Shown: one piece after another, positions 52,469 through 61,909 of the stretch
Numbering within the stretch: position 1 is the first letter of the stretch
Layout of the letters: each line of letters opens with the position of its first letter
DNA from: CAYJPV01 sp964372095
Lineage (GTDB): Bacteria; Acidobacteriota; Vicinamibacteria; Vicinamibacterales; JAKQTR01
Reading direction: 5' to 3'
Assembly: GCA_964372095.1 (NCBI GenBank)
Contig: CAYJPV010000027.1
Location: 1-64,000, forward strand
DNA: 64,000 nt
The notes under the pieces: model-generated
Database searches by the model: none
Told to the model about the DNA's origin: nothing
What the model saw: only the letters and a program-made list of their open reading frames with translations
Translations under genes and position numbers: made by a program

Positions 52469-53506
52469 GTGGCTATCCGCCGCTCGGCCGCCGCCGAAAC
52501 GCAGGAACTGGTCGACACGCTCGCTGCCGGCGACGCGGTGGCCCGCCAGACCGCTGCGGCCCGCCTCGGCGCCATCGGCGCACGGGCGGTGCCGCACTTG
52601 ATCGAGGCCTTCCGCGCTACGCACTCGACCGTGGCCCGCACCGCGATCCTGCACGTCCTCGAAACCATTCGCGACCGCCGGGCGCTTGCCCTCGGCCTGG
52701 ACGTCCTCGCCGATCCGGACCGCGACCCGGCCACCGCTGCGGCCGCCATCGGCCTGCTGGGCACGTTTCTCGACGGCGAGAGCACCCACGCCCTCGAGAC
52801 GCTCGGGGCCGTGGCCGTAGATGCCGACCGGCCGGATCTCGAGCGGCTCGCTGCGTGGCAGATGCTGGAGCGTATGCCGGGGCGTATCCTGGCGCCGCTG
52901 CGCACCCGTCTGGCGCGCGACGGCAGCCCGGCAATCCGGCGCCGGGTACTGGCCGAACCCGCCGGCGATACCGCACCGTTGCCGCTGATCGACCCGGCCG
53001 ATCTCCTGGCCGCGGCCGCCGCGGGCCAGCCCACCGACCCGGCGCTCCTGATGGTGGCCCTGCCGTCCGCCGGACACCGGATCCCCCTCACGACGCTGCA
53101 CCGGCTGATCGAACGGGCCCGGTCGAACGAACGTGACGCAGGAGAGCAGGCGGACGCCCGGGAATGGCTGGCCGTCCGCGCGGCCGTCCACGCCGCTCTG
53201 GCCGGCCGCCGCAGCCGCGTCGCGCTGTACGACGTGAAGGACACCGTCGAGCAGGCACAGGGTCCGCTTCCGGCGGCGTTCGCCACGGCACTGGCGCGTG
53301 TGGGCGACGCCGCCTGCCTGGAGGTGATCGCGGGTGCGCTGGCCAGGATGCGGGAGACACCAACCCCACAGGCACACGAATGGCGCGACCAGCTCCTCGA
53401 TGCCGGACGCGCCATTCTCGATCACGAACGGCTCACGCGCCGCCATGCGGTGGTGCGCCGCCTGGCCCGCATGCACCCGGAGGTCGCGCAGGCCCTGTTC
53501 GGATAA
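52469..53506 (+). CDS. HEAT-repeat protein
   Basis: A 345-aa cytosolic protein made of alpha-helical HEAT-like repeats: AARLGAIGARAVPHLIEAFRA, HVLETIRDRRALALGLDVLAD, AAAIGLLGTFLDGE. It has no signal peptide or catalytic motif. It probably serves as a protein-binding scaffold; no partner can be named. The start codon is GTG at 52469. It is convergent with proS, with only three bases between the stop codons. Confidence 0.75.
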   Translation: MAIRRSAAAETQELVDTLAAGDAVARQTAAARLGAIGARAVPHLIEAFRATHSTVARTAILHVLETIRDRRALALGLDVLADPDRDPATAAAAIGLLGTFLDGESTHALETLGAVAVDADRPDLERLAAWQMLERMPGRILAPLRTRLARDGSPAIRRRVLAEPAGDTAPLPLIDPADLLAAAAAGQPTDPALLMVALPSAGHRIPLTTLHRLIERARSNERDAGEQADAREWLAVRAAVHAALAGRRSRVALYDVKDTVEQAQGPLPAAFATALARVGDAACLEVIAGALARMRETPTPQAHEWRDQLLDAGRAILDHERLTRRHAVVRRLARMHPEVAQALFG

Positions 53507-53509
53507 CCC

Positions 53510-54970
53510 TCAGTACGACTTGGCGAACCAGGCATCCGCCACCGACGGCTGCCCGCACTTCACGCACACGCCCGGCGTTGCGGCGACGTCCATCGGCAGA
53601 TTCCGGATCGTCGCCTGCGTCGCGGTCTTGATGTCCGCCTCGCACGCCACCGTGCCGCACCACGGCGCGATCACGAAGCCGGGGCGACCTTCCATGATCT
53701 GCGTGAACTCGTCCCACGACGTGGTCGACGTCGTGTGGTCCTGCCGGAAAGCCAGGGCACGTTCGAACAGGGTGCGCTGAATATCCTCCAGCAGGCCCTT
53801 CACGTGTTCCACGATCCCGTCCATCGCCGCCGGCGCCTTCTCGCGCGTATCCCGCCGCGCGAGCATCACCTGCTGCTTCTCGATGTCCTTGGGCCCGATT
53901 TCCAGGCGCAGCGGCACGCCGCGCAGCTCCCACTCCGAGAACTTCCACCCGGGCGTGTACGCGTCCCGATCGTCCAGCATCACGCGCACGCCGGCGCCCC
54001 GGAGCGAGGCGGCGATCGTCTGCGCGTGGGGCAGCACCGTTTCCCGCCAGTTCCCCCGGGGGATGGGCACGATCACCACCTGATACGGCGCCACGCGCGG
54101 CGGCAGGACGAGGCCCGTCTCGTCTCCGTGCGTCATGATCAGGCCGCCAATCAGGCGCGTCGACACGCCCCACGAGGTCCCGTAGACGTACTGCAGCGAC
54201 TTGTCGCGCGCCTGGAACGTGATGTCGAACGCCTTCGCGAAGTTCTGATCCAGGTTGTGGGACGTGCCGGCCTGGAGGGCCCGGCCGTCGCTCATCAAGG
54301 CCTCGATCGAGTACGTCCGCAGTGCACCGGCAAACTTCTCGCTCTCGGTCTTCTGGCCCGCCACGACCGGCATCGCCAGTTCTGTCTCGCAGAACTCCTT
54401 GTAGACGCCCAGGATCTTCCGTGTCTCCGCTTCGGCCTCCTCAGGCGTCTCGTGGGCGGTGTGCCCCTCCTGCCACAGGAACTCCGTCGTCCGGAGAAAC
54501 AGCCGCGTCACTTTCTCCCAGCGAACCACATTGGCCCACTGGTTGATCAGCACGGGCAGGTCCCGCCACGACTGGATCCACTTGGCATACATCGTGCCGA
54601 TGATGACCTCGGAGGTCGGCCGGATGGCCAGGGGCTCTTCGAGTTCTTCCTGGCCGCCTTTCGTCACCCAGGCCACCTGCGGAGCGAACCCCTCGACGTG
54701 GTCGGCCTCCTTCATCAGCAGGCTCTTCGGGATGAACAGGGGGAAGTAGGCGTTCACGTGGCCGGTGGCCTTGAACCGATCGTCCAGCCCTCGCTGAATG
54801 AGCTCCCAGATCGCGTATCCGTACGGGCGGATGACCATGCACCCCTTGACCGGCGAATAGTCCGCGAGTTCGGCACGACGGACCAGGTCCGTGTACCAGC
54901 GGGAGAAGTCCTCCGACTTGGGCGTCACCGCCGTAATGAACTGTTCCTTGTTCGCGTCTTTCTCTGCCAT
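53510..54970 (-). CDS. proS: Proline--tRNA ligase (archaeal/eukaryotic-like type)
   Basis: A 486-aa class IIa synthetase. It lacks the ~180-residue INS editing domain of E. coli-type ProRS. Motif 1 to 3 region: VKGCMVIRPYGYAIWELIQ, PLAIRPTSEVIIGTMYAKW, FLRTTEFLWQEGHTAH, QAGTSHNLDQNFAKAFDI and GGLIMTHGDETGLVLPPRVAP. The anticodon domain follows, and the C-terminal zinc domain (CVKCGQP) ends in a conserved Tyr (WFAKSY). This form is common in Acidobacteriota, Thermus and others. It is alone on the minus strand. Confidence 0.94.
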   Translation of the reverse strand: MAEKDANKEQFITAVTPKSEDFSRWYTDLVRRAELADYSPVKGCMVIRPYGYAIWELIQRGLDDRFKATGHVNAYFPLFIPKSLLMKEADHVEGFAPQVAWVTKGGQEELEEPLAIRPTSEVIIGTMYAKWIQSWRDLPVLINQWANVVRWEKVTRLFLRTTEFLWQEGHTAHETPEEAEAETRKILGVYKEFCETELAMPVVAGQKTESEKFAGALRTYSIEALMSDGRALQAGTSHNLDQNFAKAFDITFQARDKSLQYVYGTSWGVSTRLIGGLIMTHGDETGLVLPPRVAPYQVVIVPIPRGNWRETVLPHAQTIAASLRGAGVRVMLDDRDAYTPGWKFSEWELRGVPLRLEIGPKDIEKQQVMLARRDTREKAPAAMDGIVEHVKGLLEDIQRTLFERALAFRQDHTTSTTSWDEFTQIMEGRPGFVIAPWCGTVACEADIKTATQATIRNLPMDVAATPGVCVKCGQPSVADAWFAKSY

Positions 54971-55076
54971 CGTAAGTTCCTTGCCTCGGGCGCCGGGCCG
55001 CGCTCGGTGCGACGCCCTCGTAGACGACCGTAATCTCTTATCTTACCATTGACTCCCGGCCACCCACCCCGTCACA

Positions 55077-56177
55077 ATGCGGCTCGACGTGGGCGATCCA
55101 ATCCGTATCGACGTGGCCACGCCGTCCCGCGGGTATACCGTCTGGGTCGGCAGTGGTGTGCTCCGCCAGCTGCCTGCGCTCCTGGATCAGGTTGGCCTCG
55201 GACCACGACGGTTCGTCATCTCGACGCCGCCCGTCTGGAAACACTGGGGCGGATCCGTTCGTGAGGTGATGCCCGACATCGAACCCATTCCGGTTCCCGA
55301 CGGCGAGCGATTCAAGACGCTCGCCCAGGTATCGGAGGTCTACGACGCCCTCCTGCGGGCGAACGCCGACCGGCAGTCGGTCGTGGTGACGCTGGGAGGC
55401 GGCGTGATCGGCGACCTGGCCGGTTTCGCCGCCGCCACCTTCATGCGGGGCATCGGTCTGGCTCATGCACCGACGACGTTGCTGGCGCAGGTGGATGCCT
55501 CAATCGGCGGCAAGGTGGGTGTGAATCTCCCGGGCGGCAAGAACCTCGTGGGGGCGTTCTATCAACCCTGGGTCGTCGCGATCGATCCCGATGTGTTGTC
55601 GACGCTGCCGCGCCGCGAGTTCCGCTCCGGGTTGTACGAGGTGATCAAGTACGGGATGGCGTGCAGCCGCGACCTGTACGACGTGATCCTGAGAGACCTG
55701 TCCGCGATCAGCCGCCGGGCACCCGAGGCCCTGACGCCGGTCATTGCCTCGTGCTGCCGCATCAAGGCCGGCGTCGTTGCACTCGACGAACGCGACACCG
55801 GGGCGCGGGAGATCCTGAACTTCGGGCACACCGCCGGTCACGCCTTCGAGTCGGTCACTCGCTACCAGCGGTTTCTCCACGGCGAGGCCGTCGCGTACGG
55901 CATGATGGTGGCCGCCGACGTCGCGGCGGGCCGGTCCATCCTGTCGTCTGCCAACCACTCGGCGCTGACCAGTCTGATCACGAAACTCGGTCCGCTGCCG
56001 GCGGTCTCCGACCTCTTCACCCGCCCGATTCTCGAGCAGATGCGCCACGACAAGAAGGTGCGGGACGGTCGCATCCGCATGATCCTGCCCACCGACATCG
56101 GCGCAACCGTGACGGTCGACGATGTCTCCGACCTCGAAGTGAAAGACGCCCTGGTCCGCTGCGGTGTCGGGGCCTGA
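55077..56177 (+). CDS. aroB: 3-Dehydroquinate synthase
   Basis: A 366-aa NAD- and metal-dependent enzyme, second step of the shikimate pathway (DAHP to 3-dehydroquinate). Family blocks are complete: VTLGGGVIGDLAGFAAATFMRGI, TTLLAQVDASIGGKVGVNLP, RSGLYEVIKYGM, LNFGHTAGHAFE and HGEAVAYGMMVA, with the metal ligands Glu, His and His. No Shine-Dalgarno precedes the ATG at 55077. A GTG four codons later is an alternative. Confidence 0.94.
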   Translation: MRLDVGDPIRIDVATPSRGYTVWVGSGVLRQLPALLDQVGLGPRRFVISTPPVWKHWGGSVREVMPDIEPIPVPDGERFKTLAQVSEVYDALLRANADRQSVVVTLGGGVIGDLAGFAAATFMRGIGLAHAPTTLLAQVDASIGGKVGVNLPGGKNLVGAFYQPWVVAIDPDVLSTLPRREFRSGLYEVIKYGMACSRDLYDVILRDLSAISRRAPEALTPVIASCCRIKAGVVALDERDTGAREILNFGHTAGHAFESVTRYQRFLHGEAVAYGMMVAADVAAGRSILSSANHSALTSLITKLGPLPAVSDLFTRPILEQMRHDKKVRDGRIRMILPTDIGATVTVDDVSDLEVKDALVRCGVGA

Positions 56178-56194
56178 GGGCCGGACGCCGTCGC

Positions 56195-56773
56195 CTAGCG
56201 CAGCCAGCCCGGGGGAATTCTCGCCCGCCTGGCTTCGTCTTCCAGGTCGGAGATGGCCTTCACCAGGTTGACCTGAAGCGTCTTGCGACGGTCCAGTTCG
56301 TCGAGCGCCTTCTGCCGGTTCGACGCGATGGCCGCCCGCTCGAGGGGATTGTCGCGGGCCGTGAAGTCGGCCCACAGGCCGTTGATCCGCGATTCGAGGG
56401 CGTCGATCATCAGAGCGTTGTTGTCGCGCTCCTGTTCCGCGTCGGCCATGCGCTTCTTCCAGTATTCCTGCGTGCGGGCCGGATCGGGAGCAGGGGCAGG
56501 CTCCGCGGCCTCCTGGGCGCCAGCGTCTCCCGCCGCCGACGCCTGCTCCTGCACGCCCCCAGGGCCGGGAGGCGTCGGAATCACCTCGCCCGGCACCGAC
56601 CTCAGCGAGGTGTTCGTATAGACCTTGGCTGGTTTCGTGACGGCCTTCCGCCTGGCCGCTTCTCGGCGCGCCGCGTCGGCGAGGCTCTGGGACACCGCCA
56701 CATCGGCGGCACCCAGCAGACACACCAGCACGAACGCCACAACCTGCCAGGAGCGACGGGTACGGTATCTCAT
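56195..56773 (-). CDS. Uncharacterised secreted coiled-coil protein
   Basis: A ~192-aa protein I cannot assign. A signal peptide (VVAFVLVCLLGAADVAVSQ) is followed by a low-complexity Pro/Ala/Gly/Glu linker (~60-100) and a C-terminal helical coiled coil (YWKKRMADAEQERDNN, ASNRQKALDELDRRKTLQVN). It is probably periplasmic. Two ATGs (56779, 56773) lie three codons apart; the second has the better spacing from AGGGA. Such proteins are common and unnamed in this phylum. Confidence 0.7.
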   Translation of the reverse strand: MRYRTRRSWQVVAFVLVCLLGAADVAVSQSLADAARREAARRKAVTKPAKVYTNTSLRSVPGEVIPTPPGPGGVQEQASAAGDAGAQEAAEPAPAPDPARTQEYWKKRMADAEQERDNNALMIDALESRINGLWADFTARDNPLERAAIASNRQKALDELDRRKTLQVNLVKAISDLEDEARRARIPPGWLR

Positions 56774-56864
56774 GGTCATGGTCCCTGCTCACTCGTTTAG
56801 ACGCACGAGGAGTGTCCGTTGGTGTATCGGCGGCACCGTCGTGAAGCTTTAGCCCGGACTCGGG

Positions 56865-57575
56865 TTAGGACCCCACTACCCACCGCCGCAGCCGCAGTGC
56901 CCCGCCGTCACCAGCCCGTGCCAGTGTGGCCGCGAGGGCACCGTGGTGCCCGCGCGGGCCGAACGCTTCGGCCCGCAGCACCACCACGCCGAGGCCCGGC
57001 GATGGCGCTGCCGGCGCGCCTGGCGACGGGGCGCCGTCCCGGAGGGGGTCGCCGTCGATCTCGGAGGCATCGTCGCCCAGCCACACACCAACCTCGAACG
57101 GTCCCATCCGGGGACCCGGTTCGTCGCCGATCCGCAGGACCCCCAGCAGGATGAACACGGAGTTGTTGCTGCCCCAGGGGCGATCGGCCGTCACCGCGGC
57201 GACGGCCGCCGGTGTACATGGCGCAACCTGCCCGCACGTCGCGAGGCTGGTCAGGACTGCCCACGTCGGTCCCGCCGCCCCGATGACCGTCGGGCCTGCC
57301 GCCGCAGGCTGTTCGAGCAGACCGGGCCTCCATTGCCCGGACAGCGCAGCCGACCAGTCGGGCAACGACGCCAGTTCGTGGGCCGCCAGCACGAGGCCCG
57401 CCTCCGCGGCGTGGAGAGCACCGGAGGCGGCCTCGAAGTTGCCGCCGATGGCAGGTTCCAGGGCGGCCGTCAGCGCGAGACCCAGCCCGGTAGCCAGCAG
57501 GAACAACATCAGGACGACAGCCGCGACGAGTGCCGTGCCGCGAGCCTCCCGACCCGGATCAGTCGTCCCGGTCAT
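56865..57575 (-). CDS. PilX-like type IV pilus accessory protein
   Basis: A 236-aa protein. The hydrophobic N-terminal helix (GTALVAAVVLMLFLLATGLGL) follows a short polar leader, as in PilX_N proteins, and a ~190-residue periplasmic domain follows with one probable disulfide (CGQVAPC). PilX-type proteins are minor pilins lacking a standard peptidase site. It is third in a minor-pilin operon: its ATG at 57575 overlaps the stop of the preceding gene (ATGA), with a GGAGG-type site upstream. Confidence 0.7.
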   Translation of the reverse strand: MTGTTDPGREARGTALVAAVVLMLFLLATGLGLALTAALEPAIGGNFEAASGALHAAEAGLVLAAHELASLPDWSAALSGQWRPGLLEQPAAAGPTVIGAAGPTWAVLTSLATCGQVAPCTPAAVAAVTADRPWGSNNSVFILLGVLRIGDEPGPRMGPFEVGVWLGDDASEIDGDPLRDGAPSPGAPAAPSPGLGVVVLRAEAFGPRGHHGALAATLARAGDGGALRLRRWVVGS

Positions 57576-58711
57576 CGCCCCCCTCCCCTGACAGCGAGGT
57601 CGAAGACGGCCACCACGTCGGGCACGAGCCGCCCCGCCGAACGGCCGCTCCCGGGCTGGGCAAACCAGACGGTGTCCGGTCCTCGGAGCCAGCGTACCGG
57701 CGCCTGCATGCGGACCGTGAGACGCACGGACCTGACCCGATAGGCGTCCAGATCGAGGCGCGTGGCCCCGGTCCCATCGGGGCACCAGGGACCATCCTGC
57801 AGGGCGGACAACGGCACGCGAGCCAGTTCACCCGGCGCAGCCGCCAGGGGCTGCAGGGCCGAGACCGGGTCGACGTTGACCACGGCGAACGCACAACTGC
57901 TGATGTAGGTGCCGGTGGTCCCGCTCGCGGCCGGGCGGGGGGCCGGCCCGTAACTCGGGGACAACGTACCGTCGTCGCCCATCCGGAGGGCCGGCGGATC
58001 GGCCGCGCCGAAGTACTCGACGGTGAACCCGGCCAGATTGTCGAGGAAGGGCTGGTCGGATCCATGGTCGCGCCGACGGAGCTGCAGGGCCCCGGTGGAC
58101 GGATCCGCTCTGACGTAGTAGGTCCGGGCGAACCCCGCCGACACCACCGATCCGGCGGGATACGTTCCCGAGAGGGGCTCCGGCAACGTGAGGAACTCGG
58201 CGTCGGGTCCGGTCGCGCTGACCTCCGAACACTCGACTCGTCCGAATCCGTCGGCCAGACACACCTGATCGCCGGGGAGGTACGCGCAGCCGGCCGTACC
58301 AGCAGGACACCCGGGCGGCCGCAGGACTGGAACGACCGTGTCACCGGATCCCACCTCCGCGGCGGTGACCATCCAGAGCGGACCCGGGACCCGGACGACC
58401 GAAAAGGCATCGTCCCGCGCGCACGGCCCGGAACCCCCTGACACCGGATCGTGCCCCCACCCGCACGGCAGAATGGCCGGCCATGCGTGAGCTGTCCGGC
58501 CCGCCGGACCGACAGGGGCGGCGCCGCCGGACGCCCAGATGTCTGCCCGGATCGATTCGACGAGCACCCGCAGGCGCTGCTGCGCGTCGGCGTGTTCCGG
58601 AATCGTCGCGAATCCTTCCGAGGTCGGCACGACAACCGCCAGCACCGCGCCGAAGACCAGCAGCGTCACGGTTGCAGCCACCAGCAACTCGACGACCGTG
58701 TGCCCTACCAT
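57572..58711 (-). CDS. PilW-like prepilin
   Basis: A 379-aa prepilin with a very short leader and N-terminal motif G-HTVVELLVAATV (cleavage before His, conserved Glu at +5), then a hydrophobic helix. The large periplasmic domain has eight cysteines by my count, clustered in PPGCPAGTAGCAYLPGDQVC and nearby, suggesting several disulfides. Size and position between PilV- and PilX-like proteins identify it as PilW-like. The start overlaps the PilV-like stop by seven bases. Confidence 0.75.
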   Translation of the reverse strand: MVGHTVVELLVAATVTLLVFGAVLAVVVPTSEGFATIPEHADAQQRLRVLVESIRADIWASGGAAPVGPAGRTAHAWPAILPCGWGHDPVSGGSGPCARDDAFSVVRVPGPLWMVTAAEVGSGDTVVPVLRPPGCPAGTAGCAYLPGDQVCLADGFGRVECSEVSATGPDAEFLTLPEPLSGTYPAGSVVSAGFARTYYVRADPSTGALQLRRRDHGSDQPFLDNLAGFTVEYFGAADPPALRMGDDGTLSPSYGPAPRPAASGTTGTYISSCAFAVVNVDPVSALQPLAAAPGELARVPLSALQDGPWCPDGTGATRLDLDAYRVRSVRLTVRMQAPVRWLRGPDTVWFAQPGSGRSAGRLVPDVVAVFDLAVRGGGR

Positions 58712-59178
58712 ACCGCCTCCGACCGTATCCCCATCAGCACGACGGCGTCAGCAGCCATGCTGCACCCGCCGGCGGGAGCCGGCACCGGGCGGCATCGCCC
58801 GACACGGACGGCGATCGTCTGCAGGCCGGGCTGGGCGGCCACCGGGCCGACCCGCCAGCGCCGGACGAACACACGGCCTTCGCCGGGAGCGTCCTGGCCG
58901 ATGACACGCCCGGAGGCGTCCAGGTACTCCACATGACCAGCCACGTCCTGCTGCAACACCTCGGGGGGTGACAGCGGGCTCGCCACGGGCTGGGCCCGCA
59001 ACCGTTCGAGTTTGGTCTGGGCGTGAATGACAGCGAGCGAGCGGTCACGCGCAGTCATGACCGAGCGGGCGGCGACCGTGGAGAGCCCGGCGAGCAGGCC
59101 CAGCGCCGTGACTACCACCGCCGTCGCGATGATCGCTTCGATCAGGCCCGTGCCAGATGAGTACGCGTCTCGTGCCAC
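58705..59178 (-). CDS. PilV-like minor prepilin
   Basis: A 157-aa type IV prepilin. The short leader ends at SSG with processing before TGLIEAIIATAVVV (Glu at +5), followed by a hydrophobic helix and a small C-terminal domain with two cysteines (GRCRPVPAPAGGC). PilV, PilW and PilX prime pilus assembly. The GTG at 59178 has GAGG immediately upstream, so the start is provisional. Confidence 0.72.
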   Translation of the reverse strand: MARDAYSSGTGLIEAIIATAVVVTALGLLAGLSTVAARSVMTARDRSLAVIHAQTKLERLRAQPVASPLSPPEVLQQDVAGHVEYLDASGRVIGQDAPGEGRVFVRRWRVGPVAAQPGLQTIAVRVGRCRPVPAPAGGCSMAADAVVLMGIRSEAVW

Positions 59179-59401
59179 ACCTCAGCAAGAGGCAATTGCG
59201 ATACCAACGCGCATCCGGGTGCACGAACCGGTGGTTTCGGGGGTAATGTGCTGACCGGTGGCTCGGGTCCGACGCCGGCGCGACGCCCACTGCGGACGGT
59301 GGTGGCAGAACGTGCAACGCATCAGGTGCTGCGTATGGTGCAGGAAAGGCGTACCGGATCCCGCCGACGTGCCTGGCTGGGCGGTCGCTGAGCGACGCAC
59401 A
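59179..59401. other. 223-bp gap between minor pilin genes and pilD
   Basis: No convincing gene, RNA or promoter was found; open frames here have no Shine-Dalgarno or family features. The minor-pilin promoter is probably inside. Confidence 0.4.
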
Positions 59402-60169
59402 TCAGAAGAACCGCAGGTACCACGCCAGGACGCGTGTGCCCGTCACGACGGACACGAAGGCCGCCAGCGTGAGAAACGTCCCGAACGGCAGCGCGTACTT
59501 CATGTCCCCGCGGCGTGCCACAATCAGGCCCAGCCCGACGATGGAGCCCATGAACGAGGCCAGGACCAGCGTGAGGATCATGAGCTTCCAGCCGAGGAAC
59601 GCGCCGATCATGGCCAGCATCTTCACGTCACCCATGCCGAGCCCCTCTTCGCCCCGGACACGCGCGTAGATCTCGGCAATGGCGAACGGAATCAGGCCGC
59701 CCAGGAGGATGCCGACCAGCGATGAGGCCCACCCGGGGGGATTGACGACGCTGAACAGCAGTCCGACGACAATGCCCGGAAGCGTAATGACGTTGGGCAG
59801 AATGCGGTGACGCAGATCGATGAAGAACAGGACGATCAGGGCGCACCCGAACAGCAGGTGCGAGACCAGCAGCCAGCCTGGGCCGTACTGCCACCACGCC
59901 CAGACGAACATCGCTCCCGTGAACAGTTCCACCAGAGGATAGACGGGCGAAATCCGCGTCTTGCACGTGCGGCACGCCCCTCCCAGGACCAGCCACGCGA
60001 TGACCGGCACGTTCTCGAACCAGCGCAGGGGCCGCCCGCACTGCGTGCACGCAGACGGCGGGTACGCGAGGGACGTTCCGAGGGGAATCCGGTAGATGCA
60101 GACGTTGAGAAAGCTGCCCACGGCCAGGCCCAGCAGGCCGGCAAACAGGTACAGAAGCCAGGTCGTCAC
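59402..60169 (-). CDS. pilD: Prepilin peptidase / N-methyltransferase
   Basis: A 255-aa integral membrane aspartic peptidase (A24) that cleaves prepilin leaders and methylates the new N terminus. Hallmarks are GSFLNVCIYRIP, the cytosolic zinc region CTQC...CRTC, and the two catalytic Asp in FFIDLRHRILPN and GMGDVKMLAMIG. It starts with GTG at 60169, overlapping the stop of the upstream gene (GTGA). Confidence 0.94.
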   Translation of the reverse strand: MTTWLLYLFAGLLGLAVGSFLNVCIYRIPLGTSLAYPPSACTQCGRPLRWFENVPVIAWLVLGGACRTCKTRISPVYPLVELFTGAMFVWAWWQYGPGWLLVSHLLFGCALIVLFFIDLRHRILPNVITLPGIVVGLLFSVVNPPGWASSLVGILLGGLIPFAIAEIYARVRGEEGLGMGDVKMLAMIGAFLGWKLMILTLVLASFMGSIVGLGLIVARRGDMKYALPFGTFLTLAAFVSVVTGTRVLAWYLRFF

Positions 60170-61104
60170 GATGGTGGGCTCGCTTTCTTGGCAAATTGCA
60201 GCGGCAGCGGGTACAGGGGCGATGTTGGCGAGAGCGTCACCAGTTCAGGTTGCGCCCGGTCCAGGACGTAGGCCGTGCCGGCAGGATCCGCAGGTACGCC
60301 CCGCAGCCAGCCGACGGCGACCAGGTCCGCCCACGAACGCGCCGCACGGCCCGTGACGGCCTCGTAGCGGCGCACGAGGCCGCCCAGCGCGTCCATCTGG
60401 TCCAGGGCGTCGAACTGCAGGAGGCGGAGGCGCGCGTTGTTCCGCAGCCATTCGTGATCGGCCGTCTCGTGAATACGCTGCCACATGCTGCGTGACGACT
60501 GGCGGTCGCCGCCCTCGGCAAGCGTCGCGGCAGCGAGCGAGCGGAGCCACCAGGATCCGCCGGGCATGCCTGCGGCCCGCTCGAACCAGACGGCCGCGTT
60601 CCGATAGTCACGCAACCACCAGTAGTAGACGAACCCGGTGTCCATGGCCAGCTGCCACTGGCCCGCCGGGGCCGCGGCCATGCCCTTCTGCAGCAGCGCG
60701 AGGGACCAGTCGGGCCGGCCCGGGCCTTCGGGCGGAGACTCCGCGAGGAAGATCGCGCCGAACCGGTAGGCAACCGTGAACCGGGGGTCGAGACTCGTCA
60801 CCAGGTCGAGGAGCGGGTGCAACAAGGGGTACTGCTTGTCGGCCGTCTTGGAGAGCCGCGTGCCGCCGTAGTACTGGATGGCGCGGATCCAGTAGATGTC
60901 TGCCGCCAGCGCGTCGAACGAAAGCACGGCCCGTCCGACCGCCGCTGCCGACGTCACGTAGATGACGTCGCGCGCGGCGGCGTCACCACGCGGGTACCAG
61001 CGCTCGCGTAGCGCCTGCAGACCGAGGGCCGCCGAGATCAGGACCGCCGCGCCGGCGAGAGCGCTCAGGGACCGACGGCGACCGGCCGACAAGGACACAC
61101 TCAC
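60166..61104 (-). CDS. TPR-like protein of the pilus ABC operon (possible PilG counterpart)
   Basis: A 312-aa protein with an N-terminal membrane helix (ALAGAAVLISAALGLQAL). A helical periplasmic domain follows, with tetratricopeptide-like features: LVTSLDPRFTVAYRFGAIFL, ALLQKGMAAAPAGQWQLA, YRNAAVWFERAAGMPGG. I do not know a named family. Its place directly after an ABC ATPase/permease pair and before pilD recalls pilG of the Myxococcus pilGHI-pilD region, which is required for pilus assembly. It starts with GTG at 61104, overlapping the permease stop; its own stop overlaps pilD. Confidence 0.7.
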   Translation of the reverse strand: MSVSLSAGRRRSLSALAGAAVLISAALGLQALRERWYPRGDAAARDVIYVTSAAAVGRAVLSFDALAADIYWIRAIQYYGGTRLSKTADKQYPLLHPLLDLVTSLDPRFTVAYRFGAIFLAESPPEGPGRPDWSLALLQKGMAAAPAGQWQLAMDTGFVYYWWLRDYRNAAVWFERAAGMPGGSWWLRSLAAATLAEGGDRQSSRSMWQRIHETADHEWLRNNARLRLLQFDALDQMDALGGLVRRYEAVTGRAARSWADLVAVGWLRGVPADPAGTAYVLDRAQPELVTLSPTSPLYPLPLQFAKKASPPS

Positions 61105-61907
61105 TTGAAGTCGCGCCGCGAAAACACCAGCGTGGCCAGCAGGATGGCGGCAGATGCGTAGAACAGGCCGTACCCGATGGTGAAGCCGATGTAGCCCCAG
61201 GACACCGGTTGCCCGTGCACCACGGCGGCCTTGATGTCGAACGGGGCAAGGTTCGGCAGCAGGTAGTAGAGCGCCTTGGCCAGCCAGGCCACCGGCCTGG
61301 ACTGCACGACCGTCTCGAAGTGCGCCAGGTCCTCGTTGAAGTGCCCGACGACATAGAGGCCGAACGTGAAGGCCGCGGACAACATCGGGCTCGAAAACGT
61401 CGAGAAGAACAGGGCGATGGCCGTGACGAGCAGCAACTGCACGAAGATCAGCAGGAACGCCTTCCCGAGGCTGGGATCCAGGACCGGCGCGTCAACGCTC
61501 CCTTTGACCAGATTGGGTTCGAGCCAGGCCATCAGGGCCAGCACGGCGTAGAGCGCCGCGCACATCACCACGAGGTTCACGGCCAGCGTCAGGGCCAGGC
61601 CGAGAAACTTGCCCACGATAAACGCCTCGCGCCGGATCGGCTTCACCAGCAACGCGTAGACACTGCGGCGGTCCACTTCTTTCCAGACCAGCCCCACGCC
61701 GATGAAGACGGCGATGAAGAGGCCGAAGATGCTGCTGGCCGCAAGTCCGAGGTCCTTGATGATCTTGATGTCCTGCCCGGCCGTCAGCTGTCCGATGAGG
61801 AACGACGCGGCGATCAGCAGGACGGCAAAGAACACGAGGTTGTACAGGACCTTGTCCCGCACCGACTCCTTGAAGACGTGGTAGGCCACCAGGCCAATGA
61901 CACCCAC
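61101..61907 (-). CDS. ABC transporter permease (PilI-like)
   Basis: A 268-aa ABC-2-type permease with six hydrophobic segments (e.g. VLYNLVFFAVLLIAASFLIG, ALTLAVNLVVMCAALYAVLAL, YVVGHF region, FASAAILLATLVF). It is the membrane partner of the ATPase encoded just upstream (two bases between genes). Together with the following TPR-like gene and pilD it resembles the PilH/PilI pair of Myxococcus xanthus. It starts with GTG at 61907. Confidence 0.82.
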   Translation of the reverse strand: MGVIGLVAYHVFKESVRDKVLYNLVFFAVLLIAASFLIGQLTAGQDIKIIKDLGLAASSIFGLFIAVFIGVGLVWKEVDRRSVYALLVKPIRREAFIVGKFLGLALTLAVNLVVMCAALYAVLALMAWLEPNLVKGSVDAPVLDPSLGKAFLLIFVQLLLVTAIALFFSTFSSPMLSAAFTFGLYVVGHFNEDLAHFETVVQSRPVAWLAKALYYLLPNLAPFDIKAAVVHGQPVSWGYIGFTIGYGLFYASAAILLATLVFSRRDFK

Positions 61908-61909
61908 GG

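Noticed and set aside
59182..59400. A 72-aa minus-strand frame upstream of the PilV-like gene
   Set aside because: Arg-rich, no Shine-Dalgarno, no signal or motif; composition like a shadow frame.
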